A DNA stretch of 64,000 nt from Bacillota bacterium (GTDB lineage: Bacteria > Bacillota > Sulfobacillia > JAJZYS01 > JAJYTV01). Under the pieces are notes generated by a model, which was not told the DNA's origin, did no database searches, and saw nothing but the letters and a program-made list of their open reading frames with translations. Within the stretch, counting starts at the first letter, position 1, and every line of letters begins with the position of its first letter. The stretch lies in contig JAJYSJ010000001.1 in NCBI GenBank assembly GCA_021793645.1, positions 186,001 to 250,000 on the forward strand, written 5' to 3'. Positions 8,269 through 16,811 of the stretch are shown here, one piece after another. The translations under genes and the position numbers were made by a program.

Positions 8269-9579
8269 CTAGTCCGTACCGCCGGACGCTGCCTCGATGC
8301 TCAGCCCCTGTCCTGTCTCCCGGCCCCAGACGAGCCAGGCTGTGGCGGCCAGCAGGCCAACCAGCCAGACTGCTGCGTTGAAGAGGAAATAGGTATTCAC
8401 AGGCATGTTCGAAGTCAGGTAGATCGCGGGGATGTAGAGTCCGATCGAGATGAAGCGCGTGATCGCCGTCCAGGTGCCGCGCACCTCGGTCGGCCAGACT
8501 TCGGCCTTCATCGTGTCCTCGGTCAGGTAGCACAGCGAGTTCACGATCGCGAGCGCGACCAGCAGGACCCAGAACAGCCACATCTGGTGCTGCCAGACGG
8601 GCGTCGTCAGGCCGATCAAGACGGTGATGATGAATGTGCCGAGGAAGCTCCAGAAGAGGAAACGGCGCCTTGATACACGGTCTGCAACGAGGCCGACAAA
8701 GCCGCCGATGAAGCCTACGCCTTCAAAGACCGCCAAGATCACGGGCTGCAGGTGCGGGAAGTAGTAGTAGGCCAGCGTGTATGCCACGAGGCCGAAGCCG
8801 ACCGTGTTCGCCGCAGCCGTGAGGGTCACGACGATGACGCGGAACAGGATGGAGGTCTTTCGGTCGGCGCCCTGGATCTTGGACGTCAGCTTGATCTCCG
8901 GCTCCGGCTCAAGCGCGGCCTCCCAGTCGTCTCCCCAGTACGCCTTGATCTGGCGGACAGCCTCGTCGTGGCGTCCCCGCTTTTCCAGCCAGAGCACTGA
9001 CTCCGGCATCGCGGTACGGGTGGCGAGCAGGGCGATGACGACGAGCAGCACAGCGACTGCAACGACGTCACGCTGGAAGACCACGCTACTGGCGGCGCTG
9101 GTGAAGGCGAGCACCGCGAGGATGAAGCCACCGAGGTTGATCGCGTTGATCTCCATCATCATGGCCTTGCCGCGATGCTTGCGCGGCATCAGCTCATGGG
9201 TGGCGACCATGATCGAGTTCATCTCGCCGCCACCGGCCATCAGCATGAACGCGAGCGCGATCAGCAGCACGACATAGTTCGAACTGAAGAACAGCAGGAG
9301 GCCGCCGACCGCGTAGAACCCGAGGGTGATGTAGAGGGTGATCTTGCGGCCCAATTTGTCGGCCACGGGCCCTGCGATGATGATTCCGATGATCAGCCAG
9401 ATCGGAGCCCAGGCAAGCAGTAGCTGACCGAGGGATTTGGGCATCTGAACCCAGTAGATCGCGATCGAGGCCAGCGAGAAGACGTATGACTCCAGAAGTA
9501 GCCCAACGAAGAACGAGACGAACATCAGCGTTGTCTTGCCTGTCCACTTGGCTTCGCCAAGCCTGGACACGTTGACCAT
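8269..9579 (-). CDS. MFS transporter, metabolite:H+ symporter-like
   Basis: 436 residues with 12 predicted helices. The loop PVADKLGRKITLYITLG and the second-half repeat LVADRVSRRRFLFWS are the MFS signature pair. WPTEVRGTWTAITRF near helix 10 resembles metabolite-uptake families (sugar porter or aromatic acid type) rather than drug pumps. The ATG at 9579 follows AAAGGGGGAAG. Nearby are an NCS1 permease and the niacin regulator NiaR, so a role in vitamin or nucleobase-related uptake is possible but unproven. Confidence 0.85.
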   Translation of the reverse strand: MVNVSRLGEAKWTGKTTLMFVSFFVGLLLESYVFSLASIAIYWVQMPKSLGQLLLAWAPIWLIIGIIIAGPVADKLGRKITLYITLGFYAVGGLLLFFSSNYVVLLIALAFMLMAGGGEMNSIMVATHELMPRKHRGKAMMMEINAINLGGFILAVLAFTSAASSVVFQRDVVAVAVLLVVIALLATRTAMPESVLWLEKRGRHDEAVRQIKAYWGDDWEAALEPEPEIKLTSKIQGADRKTSILFRVIVVTLTAAANTVGFGLVAYTLAYYYFPHLQPVILAVFEGVGFIGGFVGLVADRVSRRRFLFWSFLGTFIITVLIGLTTPVWQHQMWLFWVLLVALAIVNSLCYLTEDTMKAEVWPTEVRGTWTAITRFISIGLYIPAIYLTSNMPVNTYFLFNAAVWLVGLLAATAWLVWGRETGQGLSIEAASGGTD

Positions 9580-9899
9580 GCATCTTCCCCCTTTAGACTC
9601 AGCCTGACGGGACGAGATTCCGGTCCCTACTGGCCAGCGGCCCTACCTCCCCGGGAGTCCGTGCCAAACGGCAGACTTAACTGGACTGGAATTCGAGGGA
9701 AGTTATTCGCCGCATGGCCCCGCGAACCTTCCGCCGTTCGCAAGCGCAAGTGCGGCCCCGGGGCATGCCCGGGGGTAAATACTGTTCTCTTAGGTTTTTC
9801 AGAGCGGCTGCACTCTAGTCGACGCAAGGGCCTCACATCGCGCACCGCGCTGCAGACAATGGCGCTGTCGTAGTGCCAAAAGGAGCAGCGTTGATTGAA
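9580..9899. other. Intergenic region between divergent transporters
   Basis: No convincing gene. The only structure I see is the palindromic sequence GCGGCCCCGGGGCATGCCC near 9753-9774, which is repeated almost exactly in the hairpin after sodA (12148-12170). Otherwise it should hold the promoter of the minus-strand MFS gene, which I could not place with confidence. Confidence 0.4.
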
Positions 9900-9929
9900 T
9901 TGACAAGACACATGCATAGACACTAGGCT
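9900..9929 (+). promoter_or_regulatory. Promoter with direct repeat for NCS1 permease
   Basis: A perfect TTGACA (9900-9905) is followed 18 bp later by the weak -10 box TAGGCT (9924-9929). AGACAC occurs twice, at 9906-9911 and 9918-9923, exactly 12 bp apart and inside the spacer, a good place for a repressor. NiaR is encoded by the convergent neighbour, but I cannot show that this is its site. Confidence 0.45.
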
Positions 9930-9949
9930 TGCGCCGAGGTGGTCCCTTC

Positions 9950-11239
9950 GTGAAGCCAGAGGTCTACGGAATCGATCCCATACCTACGGATGCGCGCCAC
10001 GGCAAGGCGAGTTCTCTCTTTACTCTTTGGTTCGCCGCGAACCTAGGCATCCCCGCCTGGTTTCTCGGTGTGCTTGGCCTGAGTCTTGGCCTCGGGACGA
10101 GCGCTGCGCTGACCGCAGTCGTCATCGGGAGCGCCATCGGCGCCGCCCTCCTCGCGTTTGCCTCGCGCCTCGGGCCGCGCTCGGGACTCGCGCAGTTGCC
10201 GCAGTCGCGCAGTTCCTTCGGCCGTCGCGGCGCGTACCTTCCTGCCGTCCTGAACTGGGTCTCGTGCCTCGGCTGGTTCGCCGTCAACTCAGTGCTGGGC
10301 GGCGAGCTGACGGCGGAGCTCCTCCATCTTCCCTTCGCCCTTGGGTTGGCGCTCCTCTCGCTTGTGCAGGTGGTTATCGCCTTCGTCGGCCACGACACGG
10401 TGCACCGCGTTGAACGGTACGTCTCGCTGCTGCTCTTCGCCACCTTCGCCTTCTTCAGCTGGAAGGCAGTGACGGGCGGGGTGCCCGTCCTCGTCCACGG
10501 AGGCTTCAACTTCGGCAGCTTCGCGCTCGAGGTGGCAGTCACGGCATCGTACCTCTTCTCATGGGCTCCCTACGCGTCGGACTACTCGCGCTACCTGCCG
10601 GCGACCGAGTCCGGGACGCGCATTTTCGCAATGACGTTCCTCGGCGCGTTCCTGTCGAGCGCCTGGGTGGAGGTGCTGGGAGTGCTGCTCGCGGCGCGTT
10701 TCCATATCGCCAGCGCGATCCCGCTGCTGCGGGCTGCGTCGGGCGGGTTGATGCTCTTCGTCTTCGCCGCAGGCATGCTCGGAACCGTGACGGCGAATGT
10801 GCTCAACATCTATACGGGAGCGACGTCGCTCCTGACACTCGATGTCCGCATGAGCCGCGGGGTTGCCACAATTGTGGTCGGCGTGCTGGGTGCGGTGTTC
10901 GCCTACCTGGGGGAGCGGGGCTTCTCCGGTTACTACGAGAACTTCCTCCTCCTCCTGTCGTACTGGGTCGCGCCATGGCTCGGCGTCGTCCTCGTCGACA
11001 CGATGAGGCAGAGCGGGAGCCAGGAAAGAGGTGTCGCTCCCGGCGTCTACGCGTTCCTCGTCGGAGTTGTGGCCTCCATCCCCTTCATGTCTCAGACGCT
11101 CTACGAAGGCCCTGTGGCGCGAGCACTCGGCGGTGCCGACCTTGCGTACTACATCGGGTTTGCCGTTGCCGCGCTCGTCTACGCCGTCAGCCTTCGTCCA
11201 GCATCCCGAGTTCGCGCAATGCGGACCGTCCAGCGCTAA
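9950..11239 (+). CDS. NCS1 family nucleobase:cation symporter
   Basis: 429 residues with 12 predicted helices. The N-terminal motif YGIDPIPTDARHGKASSLFT and LWFAANLGIPAW are the classic entry of NCS1 permeases (cytosine, purine, hydantoin or thiamine transport driven by a cation gradient). The GTG at 9950 is preceded by GAGGTG at 8-nt spacing; an in-frame TTG at 9929 would fall in the -10 box. The 3' end overlaps the convergent niaR gene by 53 nt. Substrate could be cytosine, a purine or a pyridine-like base. Confidence 0.87.
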   Translation: MKPEVYGIDPIPTDARHGKASSLFTLWFAANLGIPAWFLGVLGLSLGLGTSAALTAVVIGSAIGAALLAFASRLGPRSGLAQLPQSRSSFGRRGAYLPAVLNWVSCLGWFAVNSVLGGELTAELLHLPFALGLALLSLVQVVIAFVGHDTVHRVERYVSLLLFATFAFFSWKAVTGGVPVLVHGGFNFGSFALEVAVTASYLFSWAPYASDYSRYLPATESGTRIFAMTFLGAFLSSAWVEVLGVLLAARFHIASAIPLLRAASGGLMLFVFAAGMLGTVTANVLNIYTGATSLLTLDVRMSRGVATIVVGVLGAVFAYLGERGFSGYYENFLLLLSYWVAPWLGVVLVDTMRQSGSQERGVAPGVYAFLVGVVASIPFMSQTLYEGPVARALGGADLAYYIGFAVAALVYAVSLRPASRVRAMRTVQR

Positions 11240-11687
11240 GTGTCTCGCGGTCCCTCGCTTCCACGGTGTGGACGTGCGCTCCGTGCGTCAGCGCGCTGAG
11301 CAGCATCGTGCGCTCCTCGCGCAGCCGCTCCATGAACTGCGCGACGTCGCGCCGTGACCGCAGGTCCAGCCCACCGTGGAGCTCGCCGTAGATCGGGTGG
11401 TAGACGACAACGTCGATCACGGCGATTCCGAGGTCGACGAGCGTGCCAAGCTCGAGCTCCGTGGCCTCAGGCCCATGGCGGACGCCGAAGGCATCGCGCA
11501 CGCCGAGCGACGGGCGCGCGATACGGTAACCCCGCATCGTCGACTCGATCGAATGGCCCTCTGCACGCAACAGCGCGACATCCTGGACGATGACCTGTCG
11601 GGAGACTCCGAACAGATCGGCGAGGTATGTACCCGACAGGGGTTCCTTCGCAGTTTCAAGCGCGTGGAGTAACTGTTGCCTGCGCAA
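11187..11687 (-). CDS. niaR: NiaR niacin-responsive transcriptional repressor
   Basis: 166 residues: an N-terminal HTH_11 domain (GTYLADLFGVSRQVIVQDVA, residues ~18-37) and a C-terminal 3H domain with the conserved histidines in VYHPIYGELH and LTHGAHVHTV. This pair defines NiaR (YrxA), which senses nicotinate and represses NAD synthesis or niacin uptake genes. The TTG start at 11687 has AGGAGG 8 nt upstream. It is convergent with the NCS1 permease and overlaps its last 53 nt, so antisense effects are possible. The binding site is not identified. Confidence 0.9.
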   Translation of the reverse strand: MRRQQLLHALETAKEPLSGTYLADLFGVSRQVIVQDVALLRAEGHSIESTMRGYRIARPSLGVRDAFGVRHGPEATELELGTLVDLGIAVIDVVVYHPIYGELHGGLDLRSRRDVAQFMERLREERTMLLSALTHGAHVHTVEARDRETLSAGRSALRELGMLDEG

Positions 11688-11709
11688 ACCGCCCTTCCTC
11701 CTGTGTCAA

Positions 11710-11737
11710 ATTCTAGCCTCAGCCGTGGTCTGGTCCA
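11710..11737 (-). promoter_or_regulatory. Candidate niaR promoter
   Basis: Reading the minus strand, TGGACC (11737-11732), a 16-bp spacer and TAGAAT (11715-11710) form a moderate SigA promoter just upstream of the niaR ribosome binding site. Confidence 0.4.
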
Positions 11738-12144
11738 TCGATCGGGCCCTGGTCCATGCGGGCTGAGGATCGGGAAAACCTTGCATCCACGACGTCTGCT
11801 GCGACGCGTCAGTAGCGCACGTGAACTTTCTTGGCAGGCTACCGCGGCACCTCCCTTCGGCGCCCCTGGGGACCCAGCGCGCGCAGGCGTTTGGGCCGGC
11901 ACTGGCAAGGGATCGCTGCGGCGCTTCTCATGGTCTGCTGATCCCGCCCAATCGCGCCGTGCGGCAGCCGTTAGCACAGCCGAAGGCGGCGGCCGCATCC
12001 GCGTGGTCTCCGCGAGCGGCCTCCCACCGCGTCAATGACGTGAGCACTGGCGCAGAGCTGGAGCAGGCAGATGCAGCAACAGCAGTAGATCAACTGACAC
12101 AAGACGTCAACCCGGCGAGAGTCTTGCCACTGCCGCTAGATGAA
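11738..12144. other. Non-coding stretch between niaR and sodA
   Basis: About 400 bases in which I see no gene with a credible start and codon pattern and no clear repeat. Long open frames on the plus strand here are antisense shadows continuing into sodA. Confidence 0.5.
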
Positions 12145-12176
12145 GCGCGGCCCCGGGGCATGCCCCGGGGCCGCGC
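12145..12176 (-). terminator. Perfect 32-bp palindrome after sodA
   Basis: 16+16 bp with no spacer (centre 12160/12161). It begins 11 nt beyond the sodA stop, and the minus strand continues TTCATCTAG, so it probably terminates sodA. Its core is shared with the palindrome at 9753-9774. Confidence 0.6.
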
Positions 12177-12186
12177 GCAGGTGCAC

Positions 12187-12783
12187 TCAGGCCTTGGCCT
12201 TGGCGAGGCGTGCGGTGACGTCGTCCCAGTTGACGACGTTCCAAAAGGCTTCGACGTAGGCAGGGCGCTTGTTCTGGTACTTGAGGTAGTAGGCGTGCTC
12301 CCAGACGTCCAACACCAGCAATGGGCGGACGCCCCACTGCGTGAGGTTCTGGTGCTTCTCGGCCGTCAGCACTTCGAGCTGGCCAGCGTTGGGCTCCCAG
12401 ACAAGCATCGCCCAGCCGGAGCCTTCCACCGCGCCTGCGGCTGCGGAGAACTGCTTTCTGAACGCTTCGAAGGAACCGAAGTCCTTCTCAATCTGGCTGC
12501 GCAGTTCGCCGGTTGGCTCGCCGCCCATGCCCGGGCCCATGTTCTGCCAGAAGATGCTGTGCAGGAAGTGGCCGGAACCGTGGAACGCGGCCTCGCGCTC
12601 CCAGTGCTTGACCAGACCGAAGTCTCCGCTTTGGCGGGCGGCCTCCAGCTGGTCGAGTGCCTTGTTCAGCCCATCGACGTAGCTCTTGTGGTGCAGGTCA
12701 TGGTGCAGATGCATCGTCTGCTCGTCGATGTGTGGCTCCAGTGCGCTGTAGGCGTACGGAAGCGGCGGCAGTTCGTAGCGCAA
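12187..12783 (-). CDS. sodA: Superoxide dismutase, Fe/Mn type
   Basis: 198 residues, the normal SodA length, converting superoxide to peroxide and oxygen in the cytoplasm. ELPPLPYAYSALEPHID opens the protein; the metal ligands are expected in MHLHHDLHH, GHFLHSIFWQNM and DVWEHAYY, all present. The TTG at 12783 is chosen because GGAGGAGGAGA lies 7 nt upstream and gives the canonical N-terminus; 24 further in-frame residues are non-coding leader. GGMGGEP- and QFSAAAGAVEGSGWAML-type stretches fit the Mn/cambialistic group, but the metal cannot be fixed. Confidence 0.96.
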   Translation of the reverse strand: MRYELPPLPYAYSALEPHIDEQTMHLHHDLHHKSYVDGLNKALDQLEAARQSGDFGLVKHWEREAAFHGSGHFLHSIFWQNMGPGMGGEPTGELRSQIEKDFGSFEAFRKQFSAAAGAVEGSGWAMLVWEPNAGQLEVLTAEKHQNLTQWGVRPLLVLDVWEHAYYLKYQNKRPAYVEAFWNVVNWDDVTARLAKAKA

Positions 12784-12968
12784 GAAGCGATCTCCTCCTC
12801 CGAAATCCTTGCTCGCAATTGGATCCGAAGCCCACGTACATTGTAGACCAGCCAACTCAGGAAAGGGAAGGTCTGATGCGCAGTCTCATCCCCCAGTGTT
12901 GAAGAGCGGGCAGATCGCGAAGACTAGCGTTCGTCGCGGGACCCTCTTTCATGAAAGGTGGCTGTCAC

Positions 12969-14114
12969 ATGCGGATCGCAATGCTGCACTGGGCGTTTCC
13001 GCCGGTCGTCGGGGGCGTTGAAACGCACCTCGAGGAACTTGGCGCGTCGCTCGTGCGGCGCGGGCACGCGGTGCACGCCCTCGTCGGCGGGGAAAGCGAC
13101 GAGGACCCCCTGCAACATCGCGGCATTGACGTGCAGCGCTCAACGCTGTTTCGACCGGTTCCAGGCGTTGCGCGTGCGGAACTGCGCACGGTTCTGCGCC
13201 GCTTCCTGGATCGGACGAGACCCGACGTCGTGCATGTCCACAACATGCACTACTTCTCGGAGCGGCACGCGGAGGTGCTGCGCGAGGTGAAGCGCGAACG
13301 CGGCCTGCCCATCGTTCTGACGGCGCACAATGTTTGGCGCGACCAGTTGGGGTACGCCTTCCTGCGTCACGCCGACATTTGGGACCGCATCATCGCCGTA
13401 AGCCACTACCTTGCGGATGCGCTCGTCGACATTGGCTACCCGCGTTCACGTGTGCAGGTCATGCACCACGGCGTCGACCCGGAGCGCTGGTCCCCCGAAC
13501 CGCCGCTTCCAGATACGCCCCTGCGCATCTTCCACCCGGCGCGCCTCAGCCTCGACAAGGGCAGTCTGCTCGTTGTCAGGGCGCTGCACCGCGTCCGCGC
13601 ATTGATCCCGGGGGCTCGTCTTCTGCTCGCAGGCACCGGCACGATCGTGGACTTCGAGTCCCGGCAGGCCAAAGAAGTCGAGACGGTGCGCGAGGAGATC
13701 GCACGCCTCGGACTCGAGGGAGCCGTCGAGCTGCGGGCGATCCCCTGGGACGAGATCCCTGAGGTGTTCGCACGTTCTCGCGTGGTCGTGTATCCCTCGC
13801 GCTTCGACGAGCCGTTCGGCATCGCGGCCCTCGAAGGCATGGCATCAGCGCGCCCGGTCGTCGTCAGCTCCGTCGGCGGCATGCCGGAGTTCGTGCGTGA
13901 CGGGGTGGACGGGTTCGTGGTCCCGCCGGACGACGATGAAGCCCTAGCGGAGCGCATCGCGCTCCTTTTGGGCAATCCCGTGCTCGCACGCCGACTCGGT
14001 GCGGCTGCGCGCCAGCGCGCTGTGCGCCGGTTCCACATTCGCCAGATGGTCGAATCCGTGCTCACCCTTTACCAGTCCGTCCTGCAGCGCGGACTCGTAC
14101 CGGCGCGGGTCTAG
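12969..14114 (+). CDS. Glycosyltransferase family 4 (GT-B fold)
   Basis: 381 residues. The N-terminal glycine motif FPPVVGGVETHLEELG and the C-terminal nucleotide-sugar site PSRFDEPFGIAALEGMASA (E-x7-E) are diagnostic of GT4. It probably transfers a sugar from an NDP donor onto a glycan or lipid at the inner membrane face. The ATG at 12969 has AAAGGTGG 7 nt upstream. No polysaccharide cluster surrounds it; a debranching-type enzyme lies convergent, so a link to storage glucan is possible but not shown. Confidence 0.88.
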   Translation: MRIAMLHWAFPPVVGGVETHLEELGASLVRRGHAVHALVGGESDEDPLQHRGIDVQRSTLFRPVPGVARAELRTVLRRFLDRTRPDVVHVHNMHYFSERHAEVLREVKRERGLPIVLTAHNVWRDQLGYAFLRHADIWDRIIAVSHYLADALVDIGYPRSRVQVMHHGVDPERWSPEPPLPDTPLRIFHPARLSLDKGSLLVVRALHRVRALIPGARLLLAGTGTIVDFESRQAKEVETVREEIARLGLEGAVELRAIPWDEIPEVFARSRVVVYPSRFDEPFGIAALEGMASARPVVVSSVGGMPEFVRDGVDGFVVPPDDDEALAERIALLLGNPVLARRLGAAARQRAVRRFHIRQMVESVLTLYQSVLQRGLVPARV

Positions 14115-14116
14115 GA

Positions 14117-14175
14117 AGCGCGGCTTGGCGTGGGCGGTGCGGTGACCGGCTGTGCCGTCCACGCCAAGCCGCGCT
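14117..14175. terminator. Terminator hairpin between convergent genes
   Basis: A 17-bp perfect stem (14117-14133 with 14159-14175) closes a 25-nt apical region that can itself partly pair. It starts 3 nt after the glycosyltransferase stop. Confidence 0.75.
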
Positions 14176-14486
14176 GCTGCGTAGAAGGTCACGCATCCAC
14201 TGTCAAAAGGGCGGCTACTCTCCAACTCGCGTGCACTTTGCCGGCGAACTCAGCGGAACGATGCGAGATGCGTGCTTCGCATCCCGATGTGGGGCTCTTG
14301 CAGTCGACATCGCACCGCAGCTCGCGGCAGGAGAAGGCAGGAAGATGCTGCAATGGCGATCGGGCCAGGGCGCAGATCTTCTCCCTCCTGCACCCAATGT
14401 CGCGACGCGGTCGCCGACTCCCAACGCACCGCGATCGCGAACACCTGATGTGCAGTGGAGGGCGACCTGGTCTCCCATGCGCTCCG
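14176..14486. other. Intergenic stretch without recognised gene
   Basis: About 310 bases downstream of both convergent genes. I found no ORF with a ribosome binding site, no tRNA and no strong repeat. Confidence 0.5.
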
Positions 14487-16595
14487 CTACCTTGTACGCC
14501 GCACCACTACCTGCATCCCGTCTGGGGCGTCGACGCGCGCACGCACTCGCCCTGCGCGGTCGCGTTCCAGCGTCGCATCGACCGACTCCCCCAGCACCTG
14601 CAAGCCGCTGATGGAGAGCTGGTCGAGACCTGGGGGCAGCGCCGGGGAAAGCCGGACGACACCGTTGACCACGGTGATGCCCAGCATTAGGGCCACGGCG
14701 TGGGGCATCACCGCCGCAGCCCAAGCCTGGACAGGGCAGGCCGACGGGTAGGCGACGGGCTCGCTCGTCTCGTCCCGTGAGAATCCGGCAAACAGCTCCG
14801 GCAGCCGGCGGTCGATGCGCACGGCTGTGGCGGCGATCAGCGATTGCAGGATGTGCATTGCGGCATCCGGGTAGCCGTAACGGAGCAGTCCTTCCGCGAT
14901 CAGCGCATTGTCGTGCGGCCAGACGGAGCCATTGTGGTATGAGATCGGGTTGTAGCGCCCTTCGCCCTCTGCGAGCGTGCGGACGCCGAATCCGCTGTAG
15001 AGCGGCGCCGAGAGCACTGCCTTCGCGATGTGTTCGGCCGCCTTTGCGGGTGCGATGCCTGTCCATAGGACCTGGGCTCCGTTCGACGTAAGCGCATCGA
15101 TGCGGCGCTTCTCGCCGTCGAGCCCCATCGCGTAGAATTCGCGCTCAGGCATCCAGAAGTCTCGGTGGAACTGCTGGCGCAGGCTGCGAGCGCGGCTGCG
15201 CTGCACGCGCGCAGCCTCCAGGTCGCCGGCGAGGGTAAGGATGTTCGCTGCTGCAAGGCGGGCGCGGTACAGGTAGCCCTGCACCTCGACGAGAGCGATC
15301 GGGCCCTCCGCGAGCGTTCCGTCACGGAAGTGCACAGCATCCCACGAGTCCTTCCAGCCCTGGTTCGCAAGTCCGTGCCGCCCCTGCCGCAGATACTCGA
15401 GGTAGCCGTCCTTATTCGGGTCTCCGTCGCCATCCAGCCAGCTCACCGCGCCGTGCACCGCGTCCAGCAGCTCGTGCAGAAGAGCGTTCGCCCCGGCGCA
15501 TCGCACCTGCTCCTCTAGTGCAATCAGGAAGAGCGGAGTGGCGTCCACGGCGCCGTAGTACGGAAAGTCCGGGATCGCATCGGTTTCCGTCGGGTCAAGT
15601 TGCGGCCGGAACTCGTGCAGGATCTTTCCTGGCGCCTCCTCGGTCTGCGGGTTGACCCGCCGGCCGCGCATCTTGCCAAGCGCCTGCAGCGACCCCGCGC
15701 CGTACTGCGGCGTCGCGAAGAGGGTCATGCGGCTCGTGATCAGTGCGTCTCGCCCGAAGAGCGCGATGTACCAGGGGATCCCAGCGGCGAACGCGGCCGC
15801 TGTGTCTTTGTCGGCTAGTCCGATCGAGCGCCCGCGGATGGCAAGCGCATGCAGGTCGCGCAGAGCCCGGCTGAAGGCGCGCTCGAACATTGGACCGAGC
15901 GGCCCGCGCGCCTCGATCTGCGGTCCCAAGAGCCTCGCTCCCTGGTGCGGGCGGCGCACATCCACAGCGATGCGAGGCAGCGTCGCACAGTCGACGACCA
16001 GGGAGCCTTCGCCGCCGGCGGGGGCGAGGATCCGAAAGCTGAGCTTCCCTGGATCGGCCGCCGCAGCTTCAGGAGTTGACGAAAAACGCAGGCTGACGCC
16101 GAGGGGGTGTAGATCGGCCGGTGCCGAGAAGACGATGCTGTCCGTGCCGTCGCTTCTCGGCTTTTCACCGGTGCGCAGCTGCGGCGAGCTCTCGCCGAGC
16201 ACGCGCCGCTTGACGCTGAAGATGTGGGCGAAGTCGGCGCCGGCCCGCAGTTCGAGCGGGACGTCAACGTCTTTTGCGCCGTAGTTTCGCAAGCGCACGG
16301 TGTCGCGCAGCCCGCCCTCCTGCAAGAGGATCTCCCTCTCCAGGACGATGCCCCCTTCGCCGGAGCGGCGATAGGCGGGAACAGCGGCGAAATACTGCGC
16401 GCGGTTGGCTTCGACCGCACGCCCCCCGAGCGGCAACGGCCGGTGGCCAGCTACCCGCCATTCGTAGCGAAACAGCAATCGATGATCCCCGGAGTAGAAT
16501 CCCTGATCCCCGTCACTGATGTCACCGCGTCCGTTCGTGATCAGAAAGGTCGTACCGCGGCTCAGAACCACTGCGCGTGCGACGAGGTCGGCCAT
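14487..16595 (-). CDS. Glycogen debranching / amylo-alpha-1,6-glucosidase-like enzyme
   Basis: 702 residues. The N-terminal ~270 form a beta-sandwich glycogen-debranching N domain starting with RGTTFLITNGRGDISDG. The C-terminal ~400 form an (alpha/alpha)6 glycosidase domain with FGRDALITSRM, DATPLFLIALEE, NQGWKDSWDAVHF and YHNGSVWPHDNALIA, stretches typical of the bacterial amylo-1,6-glucosidase-like group. It likely hydrolyses branch points or short glucosyl/mannosyl units. The ATG at 16595 is preceded by GGGGAGGG at 5 nt; an N-terminal extension is unsupported. It is divergent from pckA. Confidence 0.87.
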   Translation of the reverse strand: MADLVARAVVLSRGTTFLITNGRGDISDGDQGFYSGDHRLLFRYEWRVAGHRPLPLGGRAVEANRAQYFAAVPAYRRSGEGGIVLEREILLQEGGLRDTVRLRNYGAKDVDVPLELRAGADFAHIFSVKRRVLGESSPQLRTGEKPRSDGTDSIVFSAPADLHPLGVSLRFSSTPEAAAADPGKLSFRILAPAGGEGSLVVDCATLPRIAVDVRRPHQGARLLGPQIEARGPLGPMFERAFSRALRDLHALAIRGRSIGLADKDTAAAFAAGIPWYIALFGRDALITSRMTLFATPQYGAGSLQALGKMRGRRVNPQTEEAPGKILHEFRPQLDPTETDAIPDFPYYGAVDATPLFLIALEEQVRCAGANALLHELLDAVHGAVSWLDGDGDPNKDGYLEYLRQGRHGLANQGWKDSWDAVHFRDGTLAEGPIALVEVQGYLYRARLAAANILTLAGDLEAARVQRSRARSLRQQFHRDFWMPEREFYAMGLDGEKRRIDALTSNGAQVLWTGIAPAKAAEHIAKAVLSAPLYSGFGVRTLAEGEGRYNPISYHNGSVWPHDNALIAEGLLRYGYPDAAMHILQSLIAATAVRIDRRLPELFAGFSRDETSEPVAYPSACPVQAWAAAVMPHAVALMLGITVVNGVVRLSPALPPGLDQLSISGLQVLGESVDATLERDRAGRVRARVDAPDGMQVVVRRTR

Positions 16596-16682
16596 GCTGT
16601 CCCTCCCCGGCTTACGTTGCGCCGCCGCGCACTGCTCATGCGCTGCGCCGTCGTTTGCCTTGGCTCGCCAGAATCTGGTCCA

Positions 16683-16732
16683 ATCGGCAATGTGCCAATG
16701 GAATATCAACTGATCGGCAATTCGTGTAAAAT
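16683..16732 (+). promoter_or_regulatory. pckA promoter region with direct repeats
   Basis: TAAAAT (16727-16732, preceded by TG) is the best -10 box; no good -35 is present. ATCGGCAA occurs at 16683-16690 and again at 16713-16720, one repeat upstream of the core promoter and one in the spacer, as expected for regulator binding. This would fit carbon-source control of gluconeogenesis, but the regulator is unknown. Confidence 0.4.
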
Positions 16733-16811
16733 AGGCTCGTGCTTGGCAGCCGAACGGCCGATGTCCCGCCGATCGGCGCTCGCGCGATAACCTATGGAAG
16801 AGGGGCGCAGA

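Noticed and set aside
11821-12846. Long plus-strand open frame antisense to sodA
   Set aside because: It covers sodA, whose motifs and ribosome binding site are unambiguous, and the frame has no recognisable domain. High GC keeps antisense frames open throughout the window.
14215-15066. 283-codon minus-strand frame extending past the debranching-type gene
   Set aside because: Arg-rich shadow of the debranching enzyme frame; no ribosome binding site or domain.
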